Below, piece by piece: positions 33,588 to 44,921 of a DNA stretch of 64,000 nt. This DNA comes from Melastoma dodecandrum (taxonomy: Eukaryota > Streptophyta > Magnoliopsida > Myrtales > Melastomataceae): assembly GCA_029817715.1 (NCBI GenBank), contig JARUPY010000605.1:434001-498000 (forward strand), read 5' to 3'. A program made the position numbers and the translations under genes. Within the stretch, counting starts at the first letter, position 1; every line of letters begins with the position of its first letter. The notes under the pieces are model-generated. The model was not told the origin of the DNA and made no database searches. It was given only the letters and a program-made list of their open reading frames with translations.

Positions 33588-36512
33588 GGTTTTCTATGAC
33601 TGTATTATCCTAGTCTCTAATCTCCTGGGATGCTTGTGTTTTCAATGTTGAACTCCCACTTAACTAGAAAGGTCTGGAATACTTTCTTCTCTTGAGTTGT
33701 ACAACATGAAAGTCGAATACCATGTATCTGGTAGTCATTTGAGATCTGAATTGTGTCGCCTTTTGCTTTGCTCACTCCATCTCAGAGTGCAATTAGTGAT
33801 CTTGTTACTTCTTTGTTATTCTGGCATTACCTTTCTGATTGCATCTGACCTTTTCGCTGTTCCTTTCTAACCGTTATCAGTCATCTCCTTTTCTGATTTC
33901 ATTCAATTTGATTATAAAAGGACTCTATGGATGATTTTCTTTCTTATGGTAATCTGCTATCGAGGCGTCCGTTCTTTCTATTCTTTTCCCTTTTTCTAGC
34001 AAAGGAAATTGAGGATGGTTGTTCCTGTTGAATCTATAGTGTAAATAATTTAAAGTATGGAAAACTAAGGAAGCAAAATGTGCAGCTTTACTCATTGTTG
34101 TCGTAATAATGGCCTTTATCAACTTGAACTTTGTACAATTCAGACACTGCATCGAGGGACTTCATTGTGTTGCCACTGATGGATTACATAATGATTCCTC
34201 CATGCTTGTAGGTGTTTGACATTTTTGAACCGTTTAACTACAGAAGGGGTCTGGGTGGAATCTCATGGGCTTGCTGGGTGTTATTAGACTTCATCAGGGT
34301 ATGTTCATTCCTCTTCTACTTCAATGGTTTTCTTAAATTTCCTCTTAATTTTGGTATTTTGGCTGAATGAATATGCTTACTGCATTGACGTTCTGTGTAT
34401 TGGCCCTCCCATGGAATCCGTTTTCCACTGTAAAAATGTGTAGTAGGTGCCTGCATGTGCAAATTTTGTTGTGATTGAACGAAATCAATTGCTAATGTAG
34501 AGTAAGACAAGTGGGATGAACAGTAAATTAGGAATTTGTAATCTGGTGTGGATGGGCTTCTTATGGATTCTTCTGGGCAGTTACTCCAATCCCATGTGGA
34601 AGAGGGCTAGTTTATTCCTGCATCTTGCATCATGCATAGTAATAGGCAGTTCCTCGCTGTGAGGCCTACTTGGATGGTGCCTAAAATAATAGAATAGGGG
34701 TGGTTGATAAGAGATTAGTTAAGTTTGATGCATGCCAACAGAAGAGCTTTTCATTTGTTTCCCTTAATCTCACGAAGCCTTACCTCATACATGTCAAAAT
34801 CTGATACTGTAAGAAAATTCCGGGCACAAAACTTCAACAAATGGTCGGTAAGGGGCTGATGTTGACTCATCCATTTGTATATTGCAGATGTGTACTAGAT
34901 TGATGGGGGCCAGCTATAAACTAGGAGGGCTAGTTATCTGTAAGATGAGGTTGTAACGAGATTGCTTTCATCAGTTGTTTATCTTAGACTTGATTGGGGC
35001 GGTAGATTAATCCTGGAGACTCAACTTTTGAGGGAAGTTGAACTTTCCCTGTGATTGCAGTACATGAATGAGGATCACAAGATGCGTGACATGTATGGCA
35101 ATCAAAGAAAAGGTTATATTACTCTGCAGCTAACCCACCACCATGAATCCAAATTTGTCTGTACTGAAGCTTGGATTTTAGTGGATTGTTTACTTCGAAG
35201 ATATTTTTCAGCGTTTTTTGTTTATTATTTCAGATCTGGAACTATGCTACTTAATCGATGGAAAGGGTCATTAGACATAAATATCCTATCATCATCATCA
35301 ACAACAACATCGTCCATTGTTCATAATGGTACCGTCACAGGTAAGAAAATTAATAACGTCCGAACTAAGCAGGCTACACCCAGGCCCCACACCTATCCTT
35401 ATCTTGTTATACTAACTTCTTCCTCTAGGTTTCTTGTGAAGTTGGGTTGTTATTGTTAATAGTAAATTTGCCCTTGAGCTCATCCAGTTCTTGATTAGTG
35501 TTGGATTTATACACAGCTGAGTATAGAGAGGTTATCTGGGTTTACAAAACCAAAATTTTGTGGCTGCCATTGGATGTGTTCTTTCCTTGAAGTTCATCCT
35601 GAAATGGGTTTGTACAGATGGATTTCGTTATGATGTTTCGAATGTCTGTTTCTTAAGAATGAATGCCTCTGTAGGAATCACATAAGGTTGCTAAAAAGCT
35701 ATTAGTTTAAGGGTTCCTTGCTTTTTTTTTTTCTTTTACTAGTTGTGAGCTAAATTAATGACAGGAGGGATCTCTTACAAAAACAAAGTAGGACAAAGAT
35801 CATTACACAGTAGGAGTACTCCATTTAAGGACACTGCATTACAGTACATGAGAAGTAAAATACTAAGGGGATTCCACTTCCACCACAGCTCAAAAACAAT
35901 GCTGTTGATGGATGGACCTCTCTGTAACAGAGGAGATTACAAAACCGTCTCCTCCACTTTCTTGGGTTCAAACACTAAGCTACGTTCCATTTTGCAGACA
36001 ATCCTGAAAACACGGCTAGAAGTATAGATCCACCCACGACATCAATCTTCTCTGACTTGTGTCCGTCCTGCCTGGTTTGTGCTAATGATTCTCCTCCATT
36101 TCAGGACAATGCTTCGGAAAAACATGAAGCCTTTGTGTTTGGATGAAGTAAAGCAGAAGAAAAAACATCTCAAGATGGGGGGAATGCAGAAAGGGACGTG
36201 AACTATGATGCTTTAAATATCAGCATGATAGAAGATGCAAGGAGATATTTGAGAGTGCAAAAGAAGAAAGGAAATCCTAGAATCCCTTTTTGTTGGTTGC
36301 TTTCTCCAGAATCTCCAACCTGGTTGAAAAAGGACTTGTGGAAAGAAGAAAAGGACTTGAGCATGAGAAATCCAAAAACGATGCTTCAAGGAAAGGGGGA
36401 AAAATGGTTTTCCAAGAAGAAAAATTGTCATGGCCCGTTTGAAATAGTTAACGGGCGATGACTAGCGTGATCGAGAAGAAGTGATTCAAAAGAGGGAGAA
36501 GAAGTATTGGGA
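33588..36512. other. Intergenic region between STA1 and ERF gene
   Basis: T-rich 3' flank of STA1, then mixed DNA. A frame of 134 codons at 35055-35459 is open but unrecognised and contains an ATC/AAC repeat near 35288-35312. The last few hundred bases are probably the 3' UTR of the ERF gene. No confident gene. Confidence 0.45.
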
Positions 36513-37778
36513 TCAGTCATGCTCTTTCCTGAAGAGAGGTTTCCCTGGGCAAAAGGAGGATGAAGAGGTGGCTGAGTCCAAGTTCGGCTGCTGCAGCAGC
36601 TTTAGGAACTCGGTCTCGTTGAGTTCTGGCTGATTTGGGTCAGTGAAGGAAATCTGCGATTGCAGCAGGAAGTTGTTGGCCGCGTCCACGTCATCCCAAA
36701 CCGGACTTCCTGGTCCCCAACCTGCTGGAATCGCATTGAACCACGCCTCGGCCATTTCTCTCCACACCATTTCTTGCGCAAGCGACACTCCTGCAGCTGC
36801 AACAACCTCAATTTTCTCAGACTCCACTTCCATCCTGACATTGTCGTCCCGAGTCATAGGAACTGGTGCTGGCACATTTTCCTCCGGAGTCTTTTTACCT
36901 TTTGGAAACAGGTGGCTTGCGGACCTATCCTCTGCAGCTGAAGGCGAAGAAGAGGATGAGTCGGCAGCTGCTGATTCTGTCGGGCTCTCCTTATTCAAGA
37001 AATGCTCTGGGAAATTGAGCCTGGCATTCTCGCCTCTCAGCTTATACGCCTCTCGGTCATATGCCATGGCAGCGTCCTTGGCTGTGTCAAACGTCCCGAG
37101 CCAAAGCCGAGTCCGGTTCTTTGGTAGGCGAATCTCTGCCACCCATTTACCCCAATGCCGCTGCCTCACCCCACGGTAAAGCTTAGTGGTGTGAAGGGGC
37201 TGTGGAGGGCGGAAGATTGGTCGGCCGTCTGGACCTAGCCTGCTCATCATCATCAACCTTCCCCTGGGACTAAGATTCAGCACATCGCACCAGTACTGCA
37301 GAAGCTGCTGTTGCTGATGAACAGAAGCGAGCTCACCTAGGAAGTGTCCAGGGTATTGTGGCTGGTGTTGGGAAGTGAAGGATATCATCTGCTGCTGATT
37401 CTGGTTTGCTTGTTGGAGCTGACTTGGTGGTTGGAAGGGATTGTACGAAGGATATTGAGTCTGCTGCTGTTGCTGCTGCGTATGGTCGAATGCAAAGGGA
37501 AACACCAATCTCGAGGACTGCGGGTTAGTTGAGGATGGGTAGGGGGAATGGAAGCTCGAGCTCGGCATGGCAAAAGGCATTTGACTTTGATTTGAGAATT
37601 CAGGAGGCAACTGAATTTGCACATGCTGTTGCCTGTCGGGGCTCCTGATCTTCTTACCAGGCCTCTGCGTAGACATCGAAGCACCATCATCAAACAGAGG
37701 CTTGCATTCATGCCAGTTCAACTCATTCACCTCCTCGACTCCCTTTTGTAGTTTACCCTTGTTCCTCGCAGCTGCCAT
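36513..37778 (-). CDS. AP2/ERF transcription factor, ERF053/DREB A-6 type
   Basis: An intronless frame gives 421 residues. A single AP2 DNA-binding domain occupies residues 201-257 ([20 protein letters not shown], ending GENARLNFP), with the [20 protein letters not shown] core and Val14 typical of the DREB group. The long Gln/Pro-rich N-terminal region (about 50-160, with a run of six Gln), the segment just before AP2 ([14 protein letters not shown]) and the C-terminal [18 protein letters not shown] block resemble the ERF053/ERF054 (group I, A-6) subfamily. These are nuclear activators linked to drought and salt responses in Arabidopsis. A TATA box lies about 396 bases upstream of the ATG, implying a long 5' UTR. 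The target gene set cannot be read from the sequence. Confidence 0.92.
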   Translation of the reverse strand: MAAARNKGKLQKGVEEVNELNWHECKPLFDDGASMSTQRPGKKIRSPDRQQHVQIQLPPEFSNQSQMPFAMPSSSFHSPYPSSTNPQSSRLVFPFAFDHTQQQQQQTQYPSYNPFQPPSQLQQANQNQQQMISFTSQHQPQYPGHFLGELASVHQQQQLLQYWCDVLNLSPRGRLMMMSRLGPDGRPIFRPPQPLHTTKLYRGVRQRHWGKWVAEIRLPKNRTRLWLGTFDTAKDAAMAYDREAYKLRGENARLNFPEHFLNKESPTESAAADSSSSSPSAAEDRSASHLFPKGKKTPEENVPAPVPMTRDDNVRMEVESEKIEVVAAAGVSLAQEMVWREMAEAWFNAIPAGWGPGSPVWDDVDAANNFLLQSQISFTDPNQPELNETEFLKLLQQPNLDSATSSSSFCPGKPLFRKEHD

Positions 37779-38173
37779 GAGGGTGCCAATGGGAAGAATC
37801 AGCTCGCTCTCTCAAATCTCAAGCAAGATAGATATGCGGAGCAGGCGGGGGCACTAGTGATCTTTGTGAGGCAAAGAAGAAGATTCCGATAGGATGAAAT
37901 CAGAAGAAAAATTTTCGGTGGTGATGGAGAAGAAGGATCCGAGATTTGGTTGGACAATACAAAAGGGGAAGAACCGAATATTGGAATCAGAAGGCAGGAC
38001 GAGCTAATCCGATCAGAGGGAAAACAGAATCGGATTCCGACCGGTTACGCATCAGGAAGAAGATGCCGAGATTCAAGAGGGGAAGCTGGAGATTGAGAGA
38101 GCTGAGTGTGCAAAGTAGGAGGAAACAGGGGAGGAGGTCGAAGGCAGGGGAAATATGAGACATTTGGGTGTTG

Positions 38174-38180
38174 TTTTATA
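38174..38180 (-). promoter_or_regulatory. TATA box of the ERF gene
   Basis: TATAAAA on the minus strand lies in a GA-rich context 396 bases upstream of the ERF ATG. It predicts a 5' UTR of about 365 bases, which is purine-rich and pyrimidine-rich in blocks. Confidence 0.5.
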
Positions 38181-39166
38181 TGGAGGAGGAGGAGAATCCT
38201 TACAAGGGTTGGGGTTGGTCGATTGATCTCCCTTTGATACATAATTTCATCTCTTTTTTCTGCCGTACCAAATATCGCATGGGGTGGACCTGACCACCGT
38301 CCCTTGAGCCCCATTTGTGCAGACGGAACATCGTGGCGTGATCCCGGGTGAGGGGTTCCCAAAGGAATATCGACCACCGTGTTCAGACTTGGTGCAGGGT
38401 GGGAAACTGAGGGCAGCAACACTCGAGAACTCCAAATGTAATGAGCAATTGGAAATCGTTTTCCAACACGAGGGAGAAGTCAAGAAGGTCGGTGGTCCGA
38501 CCAAAAAAAACCCTCTCGGTGTCATGTTGGGATTGATTAGGATTTGGAGCCAGGTTTTAAACGGGGTTCAAGTGTACGAATCTTAAGACTCAGCGCCAAC
38601 ATCTCAATATATATATATATAAAACTAAAGGGATGAACATTCTCTTCTAAACCCTCCTTATCTAATTAACGAAGTTAAAAAGACAACGAACGAACCCCCC
38701 CCCCACCCCACATTGGTTGTAGTCTACGCGTTCCTCTGTGGACCCCACCATCATGAATTTATTATTATTATTATTATTTTCTGTAATTAAAAAAGCAGCT
38801 TTTTTCTTCTTCTTTTACCACATCCATTCTTTATCCTCTTAATCTAAATAAAATAATCTGTGTACTAATTACCAACACTCATCATTGCCATAACTTCAAT
38901 TTTTGGATTACTTCTTTTCTGTTACTATTATTAGGAGAAACTATGACCCAAGCAAGGGCCTACCTTGTAATCGGGCTTGGATCAGGCCCAAACAAAAAGA
39001 AGCCCAATTAATCGACCCGGAAATATAGTGCGGCCCATACTAATCCCAAGAAGCCTTTCACAAAAGAATGAAATCAATTTAACTAAAAACTTTGGTCCAA
39101 ATTGCTTAAGCTAATTGAGTGGGTAATCAATCTAATTTCTCAGACATGATTCTGGGTTTTAGACCT
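38181..39166. other. Intergenic region between ERF and IST1-like genes
   Basis: Contains a TA microsatellite near 38605-38622, an ATT repeat at about 38758-38778, and the 3' flank of the IST1-like gene. No gene is seen. Confidence 0.5.
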
Positions 39167-41366
39167 TCAAACAGGTAGTTTTGGCCGTCCTTGGTTTTTG
39201 GTGTAGTTTCCCAGGAACTCTTTCTTTAGCTCACAAAATTTCGCGGCGAGCTCGTCGTAATCCGGCAACTTGGGGTGGACATGGTTTGGTTGCTGTCCCA
39301 AGGGGCTGGAATTCGACCTCGGGATTTTCTCTTCCTCGCCTTTGGGACGCAACGTCTGCCTCTTTGGGGGCATAGTCTTGGCTCGTACGTAACTGGGGAG
39401 GAGACCTCCCTCTCCTGCGAGGCTGATTAAGCTCGAGGCATCCGTGTCGGAAGAATCTTCGGATGAGATATCCCATTTGCCTATGAACCCCTCGGTGGGC
39501 CTGGCACGAGTGTAGAGAAGTTTGGGGTGTTTGGCTTTCCTGCACTCACAGCAATTGCAGTGTGACTCCTGTCGAGGAGAAGTGATCTTGCAAAGCAGAC
39601 GCTGACTCTTGGGCTTCGAGGTAGCCACTGGATTTTGGATATTGGTGGTCGGACTCTGCTTCAGATGTTTTCTTGGGTTACTTAGAGGGGCATTGTAGTA
39701 TACAGCATATTCCACATCATCGATAATCTCGGGCTCTCGCGAAACCGACCTTCTCCTGAATCTTTTTCCAGATGGAAGTTTGCTTCTCCTCGTGACTCTT
39801 GGAGACATATTATCTTTTCCTGATGACTCAAACTGTTCGACATCCCTGTCGACAGATGTGCCTTCGGGATTTGCACTTTTCGGGACAACGGACTGCTTGA
39901 ACTTGAAGAGCCTTTGGTCGAGGCCTTCTCTATCCAGATTCAGGCCGGACTGAACTTCCTCCACATCGTCGAGATACACAACCTTCATATCAGTGAACAG
40001 CGGCGAACTCTCCCCTGACGACGTAGTCAATGACCTCTCCTCTGGTTTTGAAGCCTTGTCAAGCTTGCCACCTCCCTCCTTTTCTTCCAAAGTCGGAACA
40101 GTCGCATCAAGCTCATAAGGGGGAGGCATGAGCACAAAGCGATTGACTTTAGTTCTCACCGACTTCATCAGCAGTTGCATTTGCGGATGAGATTTTTCAA
40201 CTGCCGGGCCATTTTCTGGGACAACAGAATTGAATTCCATGGCAGTTTTCTTTGCTTCGGTCATCCCAATTTCTTCCTGTTTCGAGTCTACAACAACGGC
40301 AGGACTGATCGGGACAATCTCCAGGCACACTGCCTGTTGATCTGCCATCTCCTCTATCTGCATTAGCGAAATCAATGTCAGCGGCGCTTTGACCTCTGAA
40401 ATAAAGAAAAGCCGCTTCAAGAATAAACTAACCAGTGCAGCGTACCTTCTTATGGAGTTCCGACACATATTCGATGGCCAAAGTGTCAGGCTGTGTTCTG
40501 GGTTGATCTCTTGTGAATTCATCTGTGATCCTAATCTCGTCGGAGTCATTGGAGATTGTCTTCATCGATAGTTGCTCTCTTATCTGCCGAGAATCGAGAA
40601 AATAACAAAGGTAAGCACAAATTAAACATTAACTCAAGGAGTTGCAATGTCGGTGACCTTTGGGTTAACGAGGTTCCCGGGAAGCAGGTCAACAGCGACA
40701 AGGGAAAATCTTTCTCCATAACGCTCCCTGAACAGTTCCCTGATTCGACGAAGCTCGGGCAGTTCCCCGCACCTTGCAGAGGCAAATATGATGCTCGAAA
40801 TCGCTTCATTGACGTCGTTAGGACATTCCCTGCCAGAATTCAAGTGAGAACAGAGGAAAATCAACCGAAAATCTGGAGAAGTTGTCGAGGGACATTGGCC
40901 CTCCTTGCCTGTGCCTACGAATGTATGACATGTTGGCCATGACGAGTTCGCAGAAGCCATTCAGAAGATCATACATCTCAATCACGCTCTCGTCTTTGAG
41001 AAGCTGCTCCACCTGATCAAAAGAATATCAAAATCGAACTCTCAACTCCGTCCTCAGAGAACAAAGAAACCGATCATCTCGTAAGAGAACAACCCTCCCG
41101 GTAGCGATCTCTAGGTATCCCATCTCGACAAGCCGAGACACATCGTCATGTAAGTTCCTCACGATCGAGTCTCTCTTGTTCCTCAGGAGCCTAAGCCTGC
41201 TCTGGAGTCTCCTGATCAGCTTCTTGCTGCAATAGAAAGCCCCCACCAAGTAGTTAAAAAAAGGACACGGTCTGAGCTCGGCGTCACAGGTAGGTCGCAA
41301 ACTACAAAAGAAACAAAAAGCCGACCACTTGGAGGCCTTCCTCCATCCAAACAACGCCTCGAACAT
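39167..41366 (-). CDS. IST1-like protein (Vps4-associated Ist1 domain)
   Basis: Six exons (41366-41326, 41226-41094, 41012-40909, 40829-40658, 40583-40446, 40357-39167) give 592 residues. The N-terminal Ist1 domain (about 1-165) starts MFEALFGWRKASKCKKLIRR and includes YIRRHRECPNDVNEAISS and FASARCGELPELRRIRELF. The long C-terminal region is disordered and charged, ending in DYDELAAKFCELKKEFL. Ist1-domain proteins bind ESCRT-III and Vps4/SKD1 on endosomes and regulate multivesicular-body sorting; plants have a large ISTL family. Intron 3 must use a GC donor (AG|GCAAGG) to keep the conserved RRHRECP junction, and introns 1, 2 and 4 have weak GT donors (GTCGGC, GTTGTT, GTCACC). The exon structure rests on frame and family continuity, so individual junctions need transcript support. 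Confidence 0.85.
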
Positions 41367-42562
41367 GGCTGTTCCCGACCCGACTCAGAACGTCCGAAGA
41401 ATGGGAGTTATATCAGGGAGGGAGAGGAGGGAAGCTTGTGAGGGTGGATGTAGGAAGTGAGTTTGTATTGTAGGTTTGGTTTTGATAGAGAAATTTGGAC
41501 CAAGTTTCGTTCATTCTTTTTGCCCTCTTCTTCCTACAAATTCTGATCCCCCACAAACCTCACACGCTCGGACACATGTCGCCCACGACCACCTTGAAAT
41601 TTGTTTTAGTTGACGATAGTGGAGTGGATTAATGATTTATCCACGAATTTTCTGGAGAGAAAAAGCAAGACCACTATTTCATTCTCCTCTCTTCTTTATC
41701 GGGGTGTTTCGAGTCATAAGGATGGTTTATTCTGATACTGTCCTAGCCTTTCTTTCTTTCTTCCCTATTAAAGAATCCGAATATAGAATATTAAAGAGGC
41801 ACCCGATTCCTTACTTCTACTATAAAATGGGATGCTTTTCTAGAATGATGTGGTGGTTGGGAAAATTCAGCTGGTCGGACGGACAACACATGACTTGGGT
41901 CCGGGGGATAGTGGTGTGAATTCGTTTCCCCTCCTTTAAATGCATCTTTAGCTCAGAGTTGAGGAGCTCCAGTTGTGATTTACTTGATTGTCCCAAGTAA
42001 GATGACCATGGCTTCTTAATGGGTCTTTTTTTTTTGTTTCAGTTTGAGTTTTCATTGGTTGCTTGCAAGTTTGTTGCCGAAATGCGATTGGTTTGGTTGA
42101 GAATACTCAAAAGTCAAAGGAACCGGTGATCGAACCCATTTTCATTTTCTTTCTTCCCACATCAGTTGAAGCGTTGGAACACAAGAGGACACGTCACATG
42201 AGTACGAACAACTGGGAAATGGGATCGTGGGGTGTTGTGATATCGAGCTGGTGAACCACCACGTCGTTCGTCGCAATGGGAATTAGAGACATTAGGGAGG
42301 AACCACCCGAAGGCATATATCCTTCTGCTCAATGGGATTAGGTTGGGATTGGGACAACCTCGGTCTACGGGCCAATCCTAGGTTGTCGGCCCACGAACAG
42401 TAAGCCCAATACAAGATTTATGGGCCTGGCCCATATTGGAAGACATCACACCCCCTCCCCCCCTCGCCCCAAAGACGATTAACCAAGAAGAAGAAGACGC
42501 CTATGTTATGGATTGACATAAATCTAAGGCGGTGGAGCAACATGTGCAACCCCTTCGGGTCC
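41367..42562. other. Intergenic region between IST1-like and NHL genes
   Basis: Promoter side of the IST1-like gene and 3' flank of the NHL gene. Small frames at 41632-41919 and 42063-42254 resemble nothing known. Near 42350-42430 there are repeated GGGCC/GGCCCA motifs. Confidence 0.5.
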
Positions 42563-43348
42563 TCATAAAGACGACGGCATCTCGACGTTTGGGATGCAAA
42601 CATTGGACAGTATGTTCGCCTTCTTTCGCGGTGAGACGTTATCCACCACCAGGGCGCAGCATACCAAGACGGTTATCTCACTCAGCGGCAGCTCCCCAAT
42701 CACGATGATGACCGGCACTTTGACCTTCACAGTCAGTGGGATCCGGCCCGTGTTTCTGTTCTCCATCAGGGCTTCCTGAATCCCCGACCCGAACTCGCTC
42801 TTCCCCTTGAGGAGGATCTTGATGAAGGTAGTGTTCTTGTGGCCCTGCTCGAGGGACGGGACCTCGCCCTTGCAGAGGCTCGAATTCGCGTACACAACCT
42901 CTACGGAGCTTCCCTTCCCGTATTTGAAACTGATGTGCTCGTTGGGGTTCACGGCCTTGACGGTGACAAGGAACTCCGTGTAGAGGCTGAAGTCCTGGCT
43001 GACGTCAAAAGCCTTGGTCATGAAGCTGTCGACGGTGTAGGACGGGATCTGGGGGGAGTACGTCGTGTAGAAATAGTAGAGCAACCCCGTGACTGTGAGG
43101 ATGAGTAGGAAGAAGAAGCAACAGAGGCAACAAAGGCAACGGAGGCAGCATCCCGAGGAGGAATGGTGGCCCCTGGAGTGGTAACGGGGGGCGTTTTTGC
43201 GGTAATGAGGGGGAGGCAAGCCGTGCTGGTCCTCCGGCATCGCATACTTGGACGGGGGGTAAGGGGAAGCGTTACGGTAATGCTGCGACATGACCGGAGG
43301 GGCATCGTCGATGTCGACCGGGTGTACCCTTTGCCGGGCATAGTCCAT
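42563..43348 (-). CDS. NDR1/HIN1-like (NHL) protein with LEA14 domain
   Basis: This intronless frame encodes 261 residues from the ATG at 43348 (MDYARQRVHPVDID). The N-terminal cytosolic part is rich in Pro, His and Tyr. A Cys-rich patch (CCLRCLCCLCC, possible palmitoylation) precedes one transmembrane helix (about 80-105). The outer part is a LEA14/WHy domain with VNPNEHISFKYGKGSSVEVVY, KNTTFIKILLKG and VPVIIVIGEL. NHL proteins are plasma-membrane proteins linked to pathogen and abiotic stress responses; the NHL6/NHL13 branch looks closest, from memory. Function in this plant is not further inferable. A conserved potential N-glycosylation site (NTT) is present. Confidence 0.88.
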   Translation of the reverse strand: MDYARQRVHPVDIDDAPPVMSQHYRNASPYPPSKYAMPEDQHGLPPPHYRKNAPRYHSRGHHSSSGCCLRCLCCLCCFFFLLILTVTGLLYYFYTTYSPQIPSYTVDSFMTKAFDVSQDFSLYTEFLVTVKAVNPNEHISFKYGKGSSVEVVYANSSLCKGEVPSLEQGHKNTTFIKILLKGKSEFGSGIQEALMENRNTGRIPLTVKVKVPVIIVIGELPLSEITVLVCCALVVDNVSPRKKANILSNVCIPNVEMPSSL

Positions 43349-44152
43349 GACAATTCTTGGAAGGTGGTGCAAGTGGAAGAAACCCCCGAAGGCAGGGAAG
43401 AAAAAATGGAGGATACGTTTCTGCCTAATTCCCTATTTCACTTGCTCTCCCCAATAACCCAAATCAGGAAATTGAATCAAACAACCGACACATTGTTTTC
43501 TTTTCGTTGTTTCTTTGTTAGAATTGTGAGGATATGGAGGAATTGGGATGATCCGCCATCCTAACAGTTAACCATAATCTTTGCTTAATTACCCCCCTTT
43601 CCCTTAATTAGGGGGGGCTCTTTGCTTTTAAAACAGTCCAACCTCTTGGAAGTGAGCTTACCACTCTTAACAATTTTTTATATTTCTTTTCTTGATACAA
43701 GTCCGAGAATTTTGAATGTGGATAGAAAAACGAAAGCTAAAATTGGTGAAGATAAAAAAAAAAAAAAGTTGACCGGATAAGAGGATGAAAATGAGGAAAT
43801 GTTTCCATTCAACAAGAAAAAAGATAAATAAGAAAATAAATATGAATCAATTCGAGGTTAATCTTAAATTCCTTCCACATGGACTTTATCAAACAAACGT
43901 TATAGATTCCATATTCTATTCCGAAGTTTCTAATTGACAATGTTCTTCCTTTTCTATTCCTGGTATTTTCGTTTCTGCCACATAATAAATTCGTCTCTAA
44001 TCATTGCATCCTGGACATCTCAATCATTGCACATGACGTGATGTTAACTATTTTAGACTACTGATTGTATCTTCGCGTTCACGACTATATATTATAATCA
44101 CTCAATGCGATAGATTTATCTTATCGAAACCAAACAAAAAAAAAGGTCACAA
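43349..44152. other. Intergenic region between NHL gene and albumin promoter
   Basis: Promoter side of the NHL gene, then AT-rich DNA up to the albumin promoter. No gene is seen. Confidence 0.5.
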
Positions 44153-44360
44153 TCAAAAAAGGCATCGGGGGTTCTTCGCGTCCATGCCATGCAGGCCGCT
44201 GCCACTTCCAAAATGACAAAAGCACTTCCGACATCAACACCTTCCACGTACTCCCCATGCAAACCTCCAATCTTACCCTATAAAATACTAACTCCCCCAA
44301 CTTCAAACAACCTCATCATTCAAAACTCACATCCCAACTTTTCCAAAACATCAATCCCCA
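44153..44360 (+). promoter_or_regulatory. Seed-type promoter and leader of 2S albumin copy 1
   Basis: RY motifs CATGCA lie at 44188-44193 and 44256-44261, an ACGT-core element CACGTA at 44245-44250, and TATAAAA at 44279-44285, 76 bases before the ATG. RY plus ACGT elements are the known targets of the B3 and bZIP seed-maturation regulators. About 200 bases of this segment are nearly identical to 47645-47860 ahead of copy 2. Confidence 0.7.
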
Positions 44361-44837
44361 ATGGCCAAGCCTGCCACCCTCACTGCCCTCCTTGCCGGCC
44401 TCATGCTGGTCTCCCTCGCGGCCGCCTCCGTCGTGACCAAGGTAGAGGTCGACCTTGGGGAGGACGAGAACTACTCCCACCGATTCCGCGACGGAGGCTG
44501 CCGGGAGGAGCTCAAGATGGTCGATGACCTCCGCAGTTGCGAGGACTTCCTCAGCCAGCAGGCCCGTCAGGGAAGGTTCGGCTTCAGCAGCCGACGCTTC
44601 GGTGGCAGCAGGTTCGGGTCGAGGAGGCTGCAGGACTGCTGCGAGGAGCTGAGGCAGGTGGCGGACCACTGCAGGTGCCAGGGGTTGAGGGAGATCGTGA
44701 GGGATCGGCAGCAGCTGATAGGGTTCGGAGGGGAGAGGGAGGAGCTCGAGAGGGTAGCGGAGGACCTACCGCAGATGTGCGGGGTTGGGCCCGGGAGGTG
44801 CGATATCCGCAGAGGAGGGTACGGACGATGGGAGTAA
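44361..44837 (+). CDS. 2S albumin seed storage protein precursor, copy 1
   Basis: The intronless frame encodes 158 residues. Residues 1-22 are a signal peptide (MAKPATLTALLAGLMLVSLA). A short acidic propeptide follows (VDLGEDENYSHRF), then the eight-cysteine prolamin-superfamily core: Cys47, Cys60, Cys93-Cys94, Cys104-x-Cys106, Cys140 and Cys147, the C-C-CC-CxC-C-C pattern. The Arg/Ser/Gly/Phe-rich segment between Cys60 and Cys93 is the linker expected to be cut into small and large subunits. The protein should go through the secretory route to protein-storage vacuoles as a disulphide-bonded heterodimer. Seed-type promoter elements sit upstream and poly(A) motifs at 44870 and 44916 downstream. 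The protein is unusually rich in Arg and Glu. Many 2S albumins are food allergens; whether this one is cannot be told from sequence. Confidence 0.93.
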   Translation: MAKPATLTALLAGLMLVSLAAASVVTKVEVDLGEDENYSHRFRDGGCREELKMVDDLRSCEDFLSQQARQGRFGFSSRRFGGSRFGSRRLQDCCEELRQVADHCRCQGLREIVRDRQQLIGFGGEREELERVAEDLPQMCGVGPGRCDIRRGGYGRWE

Positions 44838-44869
44838 ATAATGGAGTTGGCAAAGCCTATGCTTGATGT

Positions 44870-44875
44870 AATAAA
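44870..44875 (+). terminator. Polyadenylation signal of 2S albumin copy 1
   Basis: AATAAA lies 33 bases after the stop codon; a second AATAAA follows at 44916-44921. Confidence 0.5.
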
Positions 44876-44921
44876 AGGACCGCATTATCGTGTGGCATAT
44901 CCCGAGGCATCATGAAATAAA

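Noticed and set aside
35055..35459. 134-codon plus-strand frame downstream of STA1
   Set aside because: Contains simple repeats and lacks any family signature; probably non-coding transcribed or intergenic DNA.
36643..37179. 178-codon plus-strand frame opposite the ERF gene
   Set aside because: It is the reverse-strand shadow of the AP2 coding region; composition follows the ERF codons.
43349..43372. Extended N-terminus of the NHL protein upstream of 43348
   Set aside because: The upstream codon at 43372 is TTG, not ATG; the family start motif fits the ATG at 43348.
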